Assembly (NCBI RefSeq): GCF_003610295.1
Contig: NZ_RAPV01000002.1
Span: 62,001-126,000 of the forward strand
DNA from: Paraburkholderia sp. BL23I1N1
GTDB lineage: Bacteria > Pseudomonadota > Gammaproteobacteria > Burkholderiales > Burkholderiaceae
Length of the DNA: 64,000 nt
Direction: 5' to 3'
Shown: piece by piece, positions 35,245 through 43,748 of the stretch
Numbering within the stretch: position 1 is the first letter of the stretch
Layout: every line of letters starts with the position of its first letter
Program-made: the position numbers and the translations under genes
The notes under the pieces: generated by a model
Database searches by the model: none
The model's input: only the letters and a program-made list of their open reading frames with translations
Told to the model about the DNA's origin: nothing

Positions 35245-35601
35245 CTATCCGCCTTCGCCGACGGCGTCCAGACTGGCTTTCCACACACGTGCCACGAGAG
35301 GGTCCTCATAGTTGACCGTCGTGGCATCGACGAACATACGTTGGGGTATCAATTTCTCCGGAGAAATCCTGCCCTGATGCACGACCTGCTTTACAACGTC
35401 GCCAGCACGCTGCGCGAGTGTGACGCGTTCAAGCCAGCCGGCGGACAGACAATTGCGGGCGAGCCATATCCGGGACGATTCGACGAGGTCTGCGGTCGTC
35501 AGCGATGCGCCTTGAAGAGCCATGACCGCGAGCTCGCAGACCGCCAGATAGCACAGGAGTGCGGCTGCATCTCCGGCGTTTAACTCTCGGGTGTTTTCCA
35601 T
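35245..35601 (-). CDS. Hypothetical protein
   Basis: The 118-residue frame (MENTRELNAGDAAALLCYLA) has a hydrophobic first third, possibly an amphipathic helix or weak membrane segment (ALLCYLAVCELAVMALQG). A charged helical body follows, with LTTADLVESSRIWLARN and a C-terminus RVWKASLDAVGEGG. No family is recognised. The composition looks like a real protein, but the ribosome site (GGACGTCGG) is weak. Confidence 0.5.
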   Translation of the reverse strand: MENTRELNAGDAAALLCYLAVCELAVMALQGASLTTADLVESSRIWLARNCLSAGWLERVTLAQRAGDVVKQVVHQGRISPEKLIPQRMFVDATTVNYEDPLVARVWKASLDAVGEGG

Positions 35602-35918
35602 CCGACGTCCGTCGTTCTGGTTTGCAACGAAAGAGAGTGCGCAGACGGCGGGAAAACCGCTGCGCGCGGGCTAGCAATATTACCGATGGCCGTTAAATCA
35701 TAGACAGGGTGTTTGCGCATTCAATCGCCGCTGTCTAATGAAAAATCGACGCCGCCACACACATAACCGTGTTCATTTTCGGATTACTTCGGCCGCGTTC
35801 GCTTGCATTTTGCAGCCCGAAGTATATCAAGGCATTTCTGGAAAACTGGCAACTAGCATCAGAGCGCATCGCCTGCCCGAGGAAACGCCTTCTGGAGCTT
35901 TGACGGCTCACAGGCGCA
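35602..35918. other. Gap without recognisable gene
   Basis: 317 bp downstream of the anti-sigma gene stop. Relatively AT-rich around 35740-35830. No gene or strong terminator was seen. Confidence 0.45.
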
Positions 35919-36572
35919 TTAGCCCCGCGTCAGCCAGACAAGAATCCGCTGGCCGTACCGACCGCTTACCGAAAGAAAAAGTGCAGCCACACCGAGATTC
36001 CACAGCAGTATCATCGCCGTCGCGTCGAGCGGGTGAAGGATTGAGAGCGCGACCGCAGTCATTGCGGCGACCGCGAGACTACCCGCCATCGTCACCGGGC
36101 CTGGGGAGAGGCGAGCTATGTAGCGCAGCATGATGAGCATCACCAGGGATAGCGGCACGCTAACCAGCACCAGCGTTGCGAAGCATCGGGCCGTTTCTCC
36201 CAACGACATACCGTCCGGCCCAATGGAGACCCAGCTGGTCAGGCAGCCATAGCCAATCGTCGCCACCCAGACGAGAGCAGCTGGTGCTGGCAACAGAAGC
36301 CAACGACGTGACCTACCCGGCACACTGGCGATAAACGCCCCCACTGCGGCAAGCACACCCGTCGTCATGGCTGCGGCCACGCCGATGACAAAAAGAGGTT
36401 GATGGAGTTTGAGCGCCAGGTCGACCCGCACTCCATGCGCGATACCGACGAAAAGCATCACAAGTCCCGCAAACAGCAGCCAGCATGCGGCTCTCGCCGC
36501 GGGCGGGCGCAGACGCCGGACCGGCGTTGCGTCCGCAACCAGCACGTCAATCAGTTCCGGGGTCCGCGTCAT
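35919..36572 (-). CDS. nrsF: NrsF-type anti-sigma factor (DUF1109)
   Basis: The 217-residue inner-membrane protein has six predicted membrane segments and the DUF1109 opening MTRTPELIDVLVADATPVRR, whose cytoplasmic N-terminus holds the cognate sigma factor. In Caulobacter, NrsF controls SigF in response to metals and oxidants, involving cysteines. Here Cys residues lie in AARAACWLLF, YGCLTSW and ETARCFATL. Its start overlaps the sigma stop by 4 bp (ATGA), so sigma and anti-sigma are made together. Confidence 0.88.
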   Translation of the reverse strand: MTRTPELIDVLVADATPVRRLRPPAARAACWLLFAGLVMLFVGIAHGVRVDLALKLHQPLFVIGVAAAMTTGVLAAVGAFIASVPGRSRRWLLLPAPAALVWVATIGYGCLTSWVSIGPDGMSLGETARCFATLVLVSVPLSLVMLIMLRYIARLSPGPVTMAGSLAVAAMTAVALSILHPLDATAMILLWNLGVAALFLSVSGRYGQRILVWLTRG

Positions 36573-37228
36573 GATTTGCTACCTCGCGGCAGGAACAGTC
36601 CGCGCAGCCGCTTCATTGCCCGGTGAGTGGCCACTTTTAACGCAGCAACCGACGTTCCGCTCGCAGTCGCGGCCTCCTGAAGAGACATTTCCTCGAGCTT
36701 CAGCATTCGCATGGCATCACGCTGTCCGACCGGCAACTGGTCAATCGCTTCCCTGACGAGGCGGGCGTTCATTGCCTCTTCCTGCAAGTTCGCCGCAGCA
36801 TCAGAAAAGGTTTCCAGGTCGGTTTCTACCGGCATTTCATGTGACCCGATGCGTCCGCGCCGACGCAGACCGTCGACGATGCGCCGGTTGGCGATGGCGA
36901 CCAGCCACGGTCCGAACGGGCGGGCCGGGTCGTACGTGTGGCGCGCGGCGTGCACGGTGAGCAGCACGTCCTGAACCGTGTCCTCCATGTCCTCGCCATT
37001 GCGGATGTGGCGTGCGGCGAGCGCACGAAGATAGGGCGTGATGTCGTTAAGCAGCGCACGATAGGCCTCCCTGTCACCCGCCTGTGCTCTCGCCATCGCA
37101 GTGGACCAGTCCAGCGTGCCGTCAGTACGGTTGGCCAGAGGCCCGGTCTGCCGGCGCGGCGCAACTGACTCCCGGTCCTCTTTCTTGGAACCTGGAACGG
37201 GACTGGGCGGGTGTGAATGCCGGCGCAT
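36569..37228 (-). CDS. sigF: ECF sigma factor, SigF-like
   Basis: This 219-residue sigma-70 family factor has region 2 (LRALAARHIRNGEDMEDTVQ, DVLLTVHAARHTYDPARPFG) and region 4 (AIDQLPVGQRDAMRMLKLEE, MSLQEAATASGTSVAALKV). A proline-rich 25-residue extension precedes region 2. The start at 37228 was chosen because upstream frame extension crosses into the divergent promoter region. It is translationally coupled to nrsF and divergent from the bufferin operon, whose promoter motif it should recognise. Confidence 0.88.
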   Translation of the reverse strand: MRRHSHPPSPVPGSKKEDRESVAPRRQTGPLANRTDGTLDWSTAMARAQAGDREAYRALLNDITPYLRALAARHIRNGEDMEDTVQDVLLTVHAARHTYDPARPFGPWLVAIANRRIVDGLRRRGRIGSHEMPVETDLETFSDAAANLQEEAMNARLVREAIDQLPVGQRDAMRMLKLEEMSLQEAATASGTSVAALKVATHRAMKRLRGLFLPRGSKS

Positions 37229-37285
37229 CCTGAAATTTTGCGGTTCAGGGGACAGTTTGTCACCCAGAAAAAGTTTTCCTGAGAC

Positions 37286-37311
37286 GTAACCTTTTGTGGT
37301 GACCGGCCGAA
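37286..37311 (+). promoter_or_regulatory. SigF-type ECF promoter of the bufferin operon
   Basis: GTAACC (37286-37291) and CGAA (37308-37311) are separated by 16 bp. This matches the GTAACC-N16-CGAA motif I recall for Caulobacter SigF targets. The distance to bufA (ATG 37362) is 50 bp. The linked sigF-nrsF pair makes the assignment likely. Confidence 0.7.
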
Positions 37312-37361
37312 CTTCTCTACACGGCCAGGATGCCGGGCCGCAACCCTCAGGAGGACGCGTG

Positions 37362-37682
37362 ATGAACAGACATCTAATGGCCGCTTCGACCCTGTCGTCG
37401 GCAATTGGCCTGGCGCTGGTCCTACAGGCGCTGCCGGCCCAGGCCCAGGAAATGAAGGACATGAGCAAGATGCCCCAGGTCGTCAAGGACAACATGGCCC
37501 GGATGGAGCAGAACAAACTCGAGAAGTGTTACGGCGTCAACGCCGTGTCGAAGAACGACTGCGCGGAGGGCGCCCACTCCTGCGCCGGCCAGGCCACCCA
37601 GGCACGCGATACGAAGTCATTCGTTCTGCTCCCCGCCGGAGATTGCAGCAAAATCCAGGGCGGCAAGCTGAAGCCCGCGTAA
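37362..37682 (+). CDS. bufA: Bufferin precursor BufA (DUF2282)
   Basis: The 106-residue precursor has a Sec signal peptide (about 1-28, ending ALPAQAQEM) and a core with four cysteines: KCYGVNAV, DCAEGAHSCAGQ and GDCSKIQ. This is the DUF2282 pattern of bufferins, ribosomally made periplasmic peptides whose cysteines are modified by an MNIO enzyme to bind copper. CAGGAGG precedes the ATG. bufB follows after 15 bp. It probably buffers excess copper in the periplasm under SigF-NrsF control. Confidence 0.88.
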   Translation: MNRHLMAASTLSSAIGLALVLQALPAQAQEMKDMSKMPQVVKDNMARMEQNKLEKCYGVNAVSKNDCAEGAHSCAGQATQARDTKSFVLLPAGDCSKIQGGKLKPA

Positions 37683-37697
37683 CCAACGGGGTAATCG

Positions 37698-38588
37698 ATG
37701 CCTACCGCTTCTGCTGCATCGCAATGTGCGTCCGGCCTGATTCCGGCGCGTGCCGGGATTGGGCTACGCTTCCGGCACCATCAGGAGGTTGTCGAAGTAT
37801 GTCCGCCGGTCGCGTGGTTTGAGGTGCATACCGAGAACTACATGGGTGGCGGCAGCGCGCCGGGCTATCTGGACGCCATACGCCGTGATTACCCGGTCTC
37901 TCTCCACGGGGTAGGGCTCTCTCTGGGTAGCGCCGAAGGCCTGGACGCGGCGCATCTGGAGCGCGTGCGCGCGGTCGTCGGGCGCGTGGAGCCGGGACTG
38001 GTTTCTGAACACCTGTCCTGGAGCATCAGCGGCGGCACCTACTTTGCCGACCTGTTGCCATTGCCGCTGACGGACGAGGCGCTGGCCGTTGTCTGTACCC
38101 ACGTCGACCATGTCCAGACCCATCTGCAGCGGCGCATCTCGATAGAGAACCCGTCGACCTACCTGGGCTTCCTGCACTCGACCATCCCGGAATGGGAATT
38201 TCTTGCAGAGGTCGCGTGTCGCACCGGCTGCGGCATCCTGTGCGACGTCAACAATATCTACGTCAGCGCCAGCAATCATGGCTGGAACGCACTGACTTAC
38301 CTGGATGCGCTGCCACCAGCGGCGATTACCGAGATTCACCTGGCCGGTCACGCCGTGCGGCAGCTTGACCATGGTCAGGTTATTCGCATCGACGACCACG
38401 GCTCGCGCGTCGCGCCTCCCGTGTGGGACCTGTTCGGGCAGGCTCTCAGGCGCTTCGGACCGGTTCCCACCCTCATTGAGTGGGACACGGACGTGCCGGC
38501 GCTTGGCATCCTGATGGAGGAGGCGGCGATTGCGCAAGCCTATATAGAGGGGCAGCAGAATGACGACGTATGCGCCAACGCTGCTTGA
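37698..38588 (+). CDS. bufB: Multinuclear non-haem iron oxidase BufB (DUF692)
   Basis: The 296-residue TIM-barrel enzyme of the DUF692/MNIO family modifies the cysteines of BufA. Metal-ligand positions are visible: His in SLHGVGLSLGS, Glu and His in LVSEHLSW, Asp/Asn in CDVNNIYVSASNHG, His in IHLAGH, Asp/His in DDHGSRV and Glu/Asp in LIEWD. ENYMGGG and RISIENPSTYLG are also family-typical. Length is normal. The next gene, for its partner BufC, overlaps by 29 bp. Confidence 0.9.
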   Translation: MPTASAASQCASGLIPARAGIGLRFRHHQEVVEVCPPVAWFEVHTENYMGGGSAPGYLDAIRRDYPVSLHGVGLSLGSAEGLDAAHLERVRAVVGRVEPGLVSEHLSWSISGGTYFADLLPLPLTDEALAVVCTHVDHVQTHLQRRISIENPSTYLGFLHSTIPEWEFLAEVACRTGCGILCDVNNIYVSASNHGWNALTYLDALPPAAITEIHLAGHAVRQLDHGQVIRIDDHGSRVAPPVWDLFGQALRRFGPVPTLIEWDTDVPALGILMEEAAIAQAYIEGQQNDDVCANAA

Positions 38589-39375
38589 GTTGCAACGCGC
38601 GGTCCGCAGCGACCTGCTCGGTCTTGCTGACGGCGGCGCTGCTGATTACGTGATACCCGAAGGGCTGACCCCGCAGGCACGGCTCGCCATCTATCGCAAT
38701 ACGGCGAACAGTACGCTGCTGAAAGCGCTGCAGCTTTCCTATCCGGCCGTACAGGCTCTGGTTGGAGAAGAATTCTTTGAAGGGGCCGCACGGTTGTTCA
38801 TCGGGCAATGCCCACCGTCGCATGCGCAGCTCGATAGCTACGGTGCGACGTTCCCGGATTTCCTGGCACAGATGCCGGAAGCGGTGTCACTCGACTATCT
38901 GCCGGACACCGCACGTCTCGAATGGGCCGTGACCGAAGTGCTGCATGCACCAGACGCAAGGCCGCTTGACCTGCCGCGCCTTGGGCAATTGAACGATGAC
39001 GGGCTGAAGTCCGTACGGTTCGTGCCGAACCCGGTTGTACGACTACTTCAATCCGCTTATCCAGTCGATGTCATCTGGCGTGCGGTATTGACCCGCGACG
39101 ATGGCGCACTGGCGGCCATCAGGCTGAGCGCTGGCCCGGTCTGGCTCCATGTTTTCCGGAGCACAGCCGGTGTAGAGGTCAGGCAGATAGCTGAGTGGCA
39201 ATGGCGGTTTGCGACGGCGTTGTTTGCTGGGTGCCCATTGCAGGATGTGCTTCCCGAGGCGCCGCACGGGGAAGCGCACCGCTGGCTCGCATCCCTCCTC
39301 GCGTCGGGGTGTTTTATCGATGTCTGCACATCAAACGACGCATGCGGACCCACGACCGGGAGCCAGTTCACATGA
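38560..39375 (+). CDS. bufC: BufC (DUF2063), MNIO partner protein
   Basis: The 271-residue protein has a DUF2063 N-terminus: LLELQRAVRSDLLGLADGG, ARLAIYRNTANSTLLKALQL, SYPAVQALVGEEFFEGAARL. In bufferin and related MNIO systems this partner binds the precursor leader and presents it to the oxidase. The C-terminal half is less conserved and ends with cysteines (FIDVCTSNDACG). It overlaps bufB by 29 bp and the DoxX gene by 4 bp, indicating tight coupling. Confidence 0.88.
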   Translation: MTTYAPTLLELQRAVRSDLLGLADGGAADYVIPEGLTPQARLAIYRNTANSTLLKALQLSYPAVQALVGEEFFEGAARLFIGQCPPSHAQLDSYGATFPDFLAQMPEAVSLDYLPDTARLEWAVTEVLHAPDARPLDLPRLGQLNDDGLKSVRFVPNPVVRLLQSAYPVDVIWRAVLTRDDGALAAIRLSAGPVWLHVFRSTAGVEVRQIAEWQWRFATALFAGCPLQDVLPEAPHGEAHRWLASLLASGCFIDVCTSNDACGPTTGSQFT

Positions 39376-39878
39376 CGCGCGAATCTCAATCCGTTTCTAA
39401 CACCTCTCGCGGGTCGACGCTGAACGACCGCATACGGAACGTCATTGGATGGCTGGAGCGAGTGCCATATACGGTCCTTGCGCTCCCACTGCGACTCGCG
39501 GTGGCAACGGTCTTCTGGAACTCGGCGATGACCAAACTGGCCGACTGGAATGCCGCACTTGAGCTGTTCAGGGAGGACTATCGGGTGCCGTTGCTTGCGC
39601 CCGAGTTCACGGCGTACCTCGCGGTGTCAATCGAACTGACGACACCTGTTCTACTTGTGCTGGGCCTGGCCACGCGACCCGTCGCGCTGCTGTTGCTCGG
39701 CATGACGACCGTCATCGAGGTGTTCGTGTATCCGCTCGCGTGGCCGACGCACATCCAGTGGGTTGCCATTCTGCTGGTTCTGCTGTGCCGCGGGGCCGGT
39801 AACTGGTCGCTGGACTACCTCTTATGTCGACGCTTCGGGACATTCTCCGACAACGGGTCACGTCGTCCGGCAGACTAA
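39372..39878 (+). CDS. DoxX-family membrane protein (BufD-like)
   Basis: The 168-residue product has four membrane helices of the DoxX type: PLRLAVATVFWNSAMTKLAD, EFTAYLAVSIELTTPVLLVL, VALLLLGMTTVIEVFVYPLA and HIQWVAILLVLLCRGAGN. The ATG at 39372 overlaps the bufC stop (ATGA). DoxX proteins are frequent last genes of bufferin operons and may transfer electrons or help respond to oxidative stress. The precise role is not established. Confidence 0.85.
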   Translation: MTRESQSVSNTSRGSTLNDRIRNVIGWLERVPYTVLALPLRLAVATVFWNSAMTKLADWNAALELFREDYRVPLLAPEFTAYLAVSIELTTPVLLVLGLATRPVALLLLGMTTVIEVFVYPLAWPTHIQWVAILLVLLCRGAGNWSLDYLLCRRFGTFSDNGSRRPAD

Positions 39879-39971
39879 GAGCGACCTTTTTTGTTAATAC
39901 GTGGCGCTACCGTCTGTACGGTTCTATCGGGAACTACCAGGTGGTCCGTTCAGGTTCCGGGAGATGAAGTG

Positions 39972-40187
39972 ATGAAGGCAGTCATACTGGAATCGACCAT
40001 TACGTGTCCGGTGTGCGGGTACGCCAAACGAGAAACGATGCCCACGGATGCCTGCGTGTGGTTTTACGAGTGCGAGCGCTGCAGGACGATTCTCAGGCCG
40101 AAGGCCGGGGACTGTTGCGTGTACTGCTCGTATGGCACGACGGCGTGTCCGTCGGTACAACAGGCGGGGTCATGCGGCGTCCGCTGA
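39972..40187 (+). CDS. GDCCVxC-domain small metal-binding protein
   Basis: The 71-residue protein has ten cysteines, arranged as CPVCGY, ECERCRTIL, GDCCVYCSYG, ACPSVQ and a final SCGVR. GDCCVYC is the signature of the GDCCVxC-domain (seleno)protein family. It should bind metal or react with thiol poisons. GGAGATGAAG precedes the ATG at 39972. It lies 93 bp behind the bufferin operon, in keeping with a metal-stress function, and may be cotranscribed. Confidence 0.8.
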   Translation: MKAVILESTITCPVCGYAKRETMPTDACVWFYECERCRTILRPKAGDCCVYCSYGTTACPSVQQAGSCGVR

Positions 40188-40398
40188 TTTGCCACCGTCA
40201 ACTACGCGGCCTCGGCGCTTCAACGCGGGGGCTGCCTGAATCCGGCAGGTCTGCTGGCCCGGAAAGCCGGAGGTACCCAGCTTCCTGGGGACCCGGCGCA
40301 GGCCAGTATCTGCGCGTCGTGCCCGTCAGCGAAACGTGGCATAGCCTTTCCTGTCAAACGAATATCACGTCTGCACCGTCAGTAACCGGAGAGTCAGC

Positions 40399-40785
40399 AT
40401 GTGGAAAACGATAGCGCGGATTTTTCTTGTTGCCATGCTCGCCTTTGCCGCAGGCGGAGCGGTCGGCGGCGAACAGCCGTTTGACCAGGCGCAGTTTGAC
40501 CAGCTTAACGCCGCCGGGAAGCCGGTCATCGTCTACTTCCACGCGACGTGGTGCCCCACCTGCAAGGTTCAGCAGCCGATTGTCGACCGCCTCTCGGCGC
40601 AACCCGACATGAAGCAGGTGACAATTTTCGTGGCGGACTACGACAGGGAAGTCGCGTTGAAGCGCGCCATGAAGGTGACACAGCAGTCGACTTTTGTTGT
40701 GTTCAAAGGTGGCCACGAAGTCGCCCGGTCGACCGGACAGACACGCGAGCGCGATATCAGGGATACCTTCGCGAAGGCATTGTGA
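40399..40785 (+). CDS. Periplasmic thioredoxin-like protein (CPTC)
   Basis: The 128-residue thioredoxin-fold protein has a signal peptide (about 1-24, IARIFLVAMLAFAAGGAVG) and an active site ATWCPTCKVQQP. The cis-proline strand appears to be degenerate (TQQSTFVVFKGG, with Ser-Thr in place of Thr-Pro). It is probably a periplasmic disulfide reductase that receives electrons from the adjacent CcdA protein. Its stop overlaps the ccdA start (TGATG). It probably keeps cysteine-rich periplasmic peptides or metal proteins reduced. Confidence 0.85.
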   Translation: MWKTIARIFLVAMLAFAAGGAVGGEQPFDQAQFDQLNAAGKPVIVYFHATWCPTCKVQQPIVDRLSAQPDMKQVTIFVADYDREVALKRAMKVTQQSTFVVFKGGHEVARSTGQTRERDIRDTFAKAL

Positions 40786-41513
40786 TGGACTTCGGGGTGG
40801 GTACTTATGGACTGGGTTTCGCGGCGGGCGCGCTGTCGACGTTGTCCCCCTGCGTGCTGCCGCTGGTTCCGGTTCTCGTCGCGTCGGCGTTGTCGGCGCA
40901 CCGGATGGCAGTCGTCGCACTCGCGCTCGGACTGGGTGTCTCCTTTTCAGCCATCGGCCTTTTTCTGGCGACGCTGGGCGCATCGCTCGGATTCGATGAC
41001 AGTGTATTTCGCAACGGCGCCGCTCTGTTGATGATTCTGTTTGGGCTGGTGATGCTTTCCGCCCGCCTGCAGACGATGTTCAGTCGTGCGACCGCGCGCT
41101 TCGGCAGTGCGGGCCAGAGGTGGCTGAGCAGGATAAGGGGCGAGACCATGCCCGGTCAGTTCGCTATCGGACTGCTCGTAGGGATTGTCTGGACACCCTG
41201 CGTTGGTCCGACATTGGGGGCGGCCACGACGCTCGCGTCCCAGGGACGAAACCTGGGCGAGGTTGCCCTGCTGATGATGGTGTTCGGTGTGGGCGCCGGC
41301 CTTCCGCTGGTCATACTGGGTGCACTCTCACGAGCGTCGATGACCAGGTGGCGCAATGGACTCGGCTCAGCAGCGAGGGTCGGGAAGGCCGTCTTCGGAG
41401 CATTTTTTGTCGCGTTCGGCGTACTCACGCTGACCGGGGTGGACAAGGTGCTCGAGACGGCGATTCTCTCGGCGAGTCCACCGTGGCTGACTGCCTTCAC
41501 GACGGCTTTGTGA
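40785..41513 (+). CDS. ccdA: CcdA/DsbD-type membrane electron carrier
   Basis: The 242-residue protein has about six membrane helices. The two redox cysteines are in LSPCVLPLVP (helix 1) and WTPCVGPTLG (helix 4), the diagnostic CcdA pair that passes electrons from cytoplasmic thioredoxin to the periplasm. It has neither the alpha nor gamma domain of full DsbD. The preceding thioredoxin-like gene overlaps by 1 bp and is the obvious partner. Confidence 0.9.
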   Translation: MDFGVGTYGLGFAAGALSTLSPCVLPLVPVLVASALSAHRMAVVALALGLGVSFSAIGLFLATLGASLGFDDSVFRNGAALLMILFGLVMLSARLQTMFSRATARFGSAGQRWLSRIRGETMPGQFAIGLLVGIVWTPCVGPTLGAATTLASQGRNLGEVALLMMVFGVGAGLPLVILGALSRASMTRWRNGLGSAARVGKAVFGAFFVAFGVLTLTGVDKVLETAILSASPPWLTAFTTAL

Positions 41514-41714
41514 CTGGCGACGTCTTCGTGGATGACCGACGCCACCTGGCAAGAGCGGCGGCTTGCAGTGGCGCGTTAAACCCCAGCACTTTTTCGCGTT
41601 GCTATCCGCTATGCGTCGCGCCGCTCGCCGTCACGCATTCTGGAATAGTCAGGGCCGCGCGTGGCAGCATCGTCTATCGTGTGACTGAAGAGGCAATGGC
41701 GGTCGAGGAATGAG

Positions 41715-42329
41715 ATGGACAGCAAGGAACACTGGGAAGAGCTCTACCGCTCAAAGGCACCGGACGCCGTAAGCTGGTATCGGCCGCACCTTGATACTTC
41801 GTTGAGACTGATTGGCGAAGTGGCGTCGGACCGGAACGCGACTATCATCGATGTCGGTGGCGGCGAGTCGACCCTGGTGGACGATTTGGTCGAACGCGGA
41901 TACCGGAATCTGACGGTTCTCGACACGTCCGCCGTTGCGCTCAACACGACGAAACGGCGGTTGGGTACGAGCGCCAGCCACATCGTGTGGGTTGAATCCG
42001 ATATCACAACGGCGCAGCTGCCGCAGGACCGGTACGACGTCTGGCACGACCGCGCCGTCTTTCACTTCCTGACCGAACCATCGCAACGAGACGCGTATGT
42101 CCAGCTGCTGTCGGCAGCGCTCAGGCCTGGCGGTCACGTGGTGATGGGCACTTTCGGCCCGGCAGGGCCCACCAGCTGTAGCGGACTGCACGTGATGAGA
42201 TACGATGCGAACAGTCTGTTCGCCGAAATGGGACCCGGGTTCGAACTCTCAGCGGCCATACTCGAAGACCACCATACGCCTGCAGGTGCCACACAACAGT
42301 TTCTTTACTGCTGCTTTCGCAAGCAATGA
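41715..42329 (+). CDS. Class I SAM-dependent methyltransferase
   Basis: The 204-residue methyltransferase has motif I IIDVGGGESTLVDDLVERGY, motif II (NLTVLDTSAVAL) and motif post-II VESDITT, with the active-site helix YDVWHDRAVFHFLTE. The opening HWEELYRSKAPDAVSWYRPH is typical of small-molecule or thiol/tellurite-type methyltransferases. The substrate is unknown. Its place in a metal-stress block suggests detoxification of a metalloid or reactive thiol. It starts at 41715 with GAGGAATGAG upstream. Confidence 0.85.
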   Translation: MDSKEHWEELYRSKAPDAVSWYRPHLDTSLRLIGEVASDRNATIIDVGGGESTLVDDLVERGYRNLTVLDTSAVALNTTKRRLGTSASHIVWVESDITTAQLPQDRYDVWHDRAVFHFLTEPSQRDAYVQLLSAALRPGGHVVMGTFGPAGPTSCSGLHVMRYDANSLFAEMGPGFELSAAILEDHHTPAGATQQFLYCCFRKQ

Positions 42330-42585
42330 CGGTGCGGCTATATTTCGTTGCTGGGCCGACCCCTCGCAGTTGACGGGCTATGTGTTCACGCGAGCCAGTC
42401 TCCCCAATCTGGAATCGGTAGATGAGCATGGACGCCGCGAGGAATGTATCCGGTCATCCACAGTAGATTTCCGCACTATGCCGAGCCGCAGTCGACTGCC
42501 ACGCTTTCGACTGGGAGTGGAGCGCGGCCGGGCGGCCGGACGCGCCCCGAGCAACGGCACGGGGCAGGTAGGCCGCGTGAACGCG

Positions 42586-43206
42586 TCACCGCTCTGAAAG
42601 CGCGGAAACCCCTCCGCCTTGATGGTGGGTCTGTCTCCAAATCTCGGCAGCTTCTTTTGCCACATAGATAGCGATGGTGAGGCCGACTACCAGGTCTGCA
42701 TAGCGCCAGCCTGTCGCCAGGACGACCAGGCCCGACGCCAGCACGCCAAAATTCGCCACCACGTCGGTGCGCGTACAAATCCAGCTGGCGCGCATATGGA
42801 CCTCGCCTCCGCGATACTTTGCGAGCATCCGCAGGACCGTGACGTTGACGCAGAGTGACAAAATGGAAAACCCGACCATCATGGCACCGAGCGGGTCGCT
42901 TCCGAACACAAAACGGCGTATGACGTCGGCGATGATGCCGGCGCTCAGGAGCATGAGTGTTGCGCCGGTCCAGCGAGCCGAGTACTGCTTGAATCGCATA
43001 CCCCGTGTCACCGCCATGAGCCCAAGTCCGTACGCGGTCGCGTCGGTGAGCATGTCCAGCGCGTCCGCCATCAATCCGCTTGACTGAGCCCAAAGGCCGG
43101 CCGCCATGCCGACCACGAACATCGTGGCGTTCAACACGAGTGCGACGCGCAGCGTCTTCCGTTCGTTTTCGGTGTTCGCCGACGCGTGGCTGCAATCGCA
43201 AGGCAT
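42586..43206 (-). CDS. Cation diffusion facilitator (CDF) transporter
   Basis: The 206-residue integral membrane protein of the CDF family exports divalent metal. Metal-site residues are in LMADALDMLTDATAY (helix 2, family HxxxD replaced by D-x3-D) and SWICTRTDVVAN (helix 5). MPCDCSHA at the N-terminus could also bind metal. The start at 43206 follows GGAGAG. The usual C-terminal cytoplasmic dimerisation domain is absent, so this is the short membrane-only class. Confidence 0.82.
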   Translation of the reverse strand: MPCDCSHASANTENERKTLRVALVLNATMFVVGMAAGLWAQSSGLMADALDMLTDATAYGLGLMAVTRGMRFKQYSARWTGATLMLLSAGIIADVIRRFVFGSDPLGAMMVGFSILSLCVNVTVLRMLAKYRGGEVHMRASWICTRTDVVANFGVLASGLVVLATGWRYADLVVGLTIAIYVAKEAAEIWRQTHHQGGGVSALSER

Positions 43207-43420
43207 AGCCGGCTCTCCAGTCACCAGGCGCTGGTTTCCATTTTAGTCCGTGTGTAGTCCGGCGTCTTCCGGTGACAACAACGGTAAAGGCCCCATGTCC
43301 GGCTTTCACTGCGAACGACAAGCGCTCCTATTCTCGCTCATGCCGCATACGCCCAGGTATCGTACGGCGGCCTGAGTGCCTTGTACCGTGTGCCGACCCG
43401 GCGCGCGCTGCATTCTTACG

Positions 43421-43570
43421 CTACGAGCGTTCTGACTGGTAACGGTCTGCGTCCTTCGCGTCGCGCTCATCGACTTCCTGCTCAGGGGATTGCCTGAGAT
43501 TCCAGATTCCCCAGATTGCAATCAGGAGGGCCAGCCCGAAACCACAGCCCAAGAGGACGTACGTGTCCAT
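43421..43570 (-). CDS. Small single-helix membrane protein
   Basis: A 49-residue protein starts at the ATG at 43570 (MDTYVLLGCGFGLALLIAIW), with one membrane helix, followed by a charged cytoplasmic tail (SPEQEVDERDAKDADRYQSE). GAGGATTTGAA precedes the ATG. It is of unknown function. It resembles small membrane accessory subunits, and none of the neighbours is an obvious complex partner apart from the divergent NRAMP-like transporter. Confidence 0.55.
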   Translation of the reverse strand: MDTYVLLGCGFGLALLIAIWGIWNLRQSPEQEVDERDAKDADRYQSERS

Positions 43571-43748
43571 TTCAAATCCTCGAAATCTCATTGCCTTGCG
43601 GGTCAACACACCAGTGCGGTAGCGGTGTCTCCGGCGCGCCCGTTACCCACCCGTGTATCGTTCATCGCTGAGGTTGGGACGTCAGTTGACCGTACTCGAC
43701 ACGCTACAATCAAACGTCAAATACTACCTTTGCTTCCTTTCAGAACGC

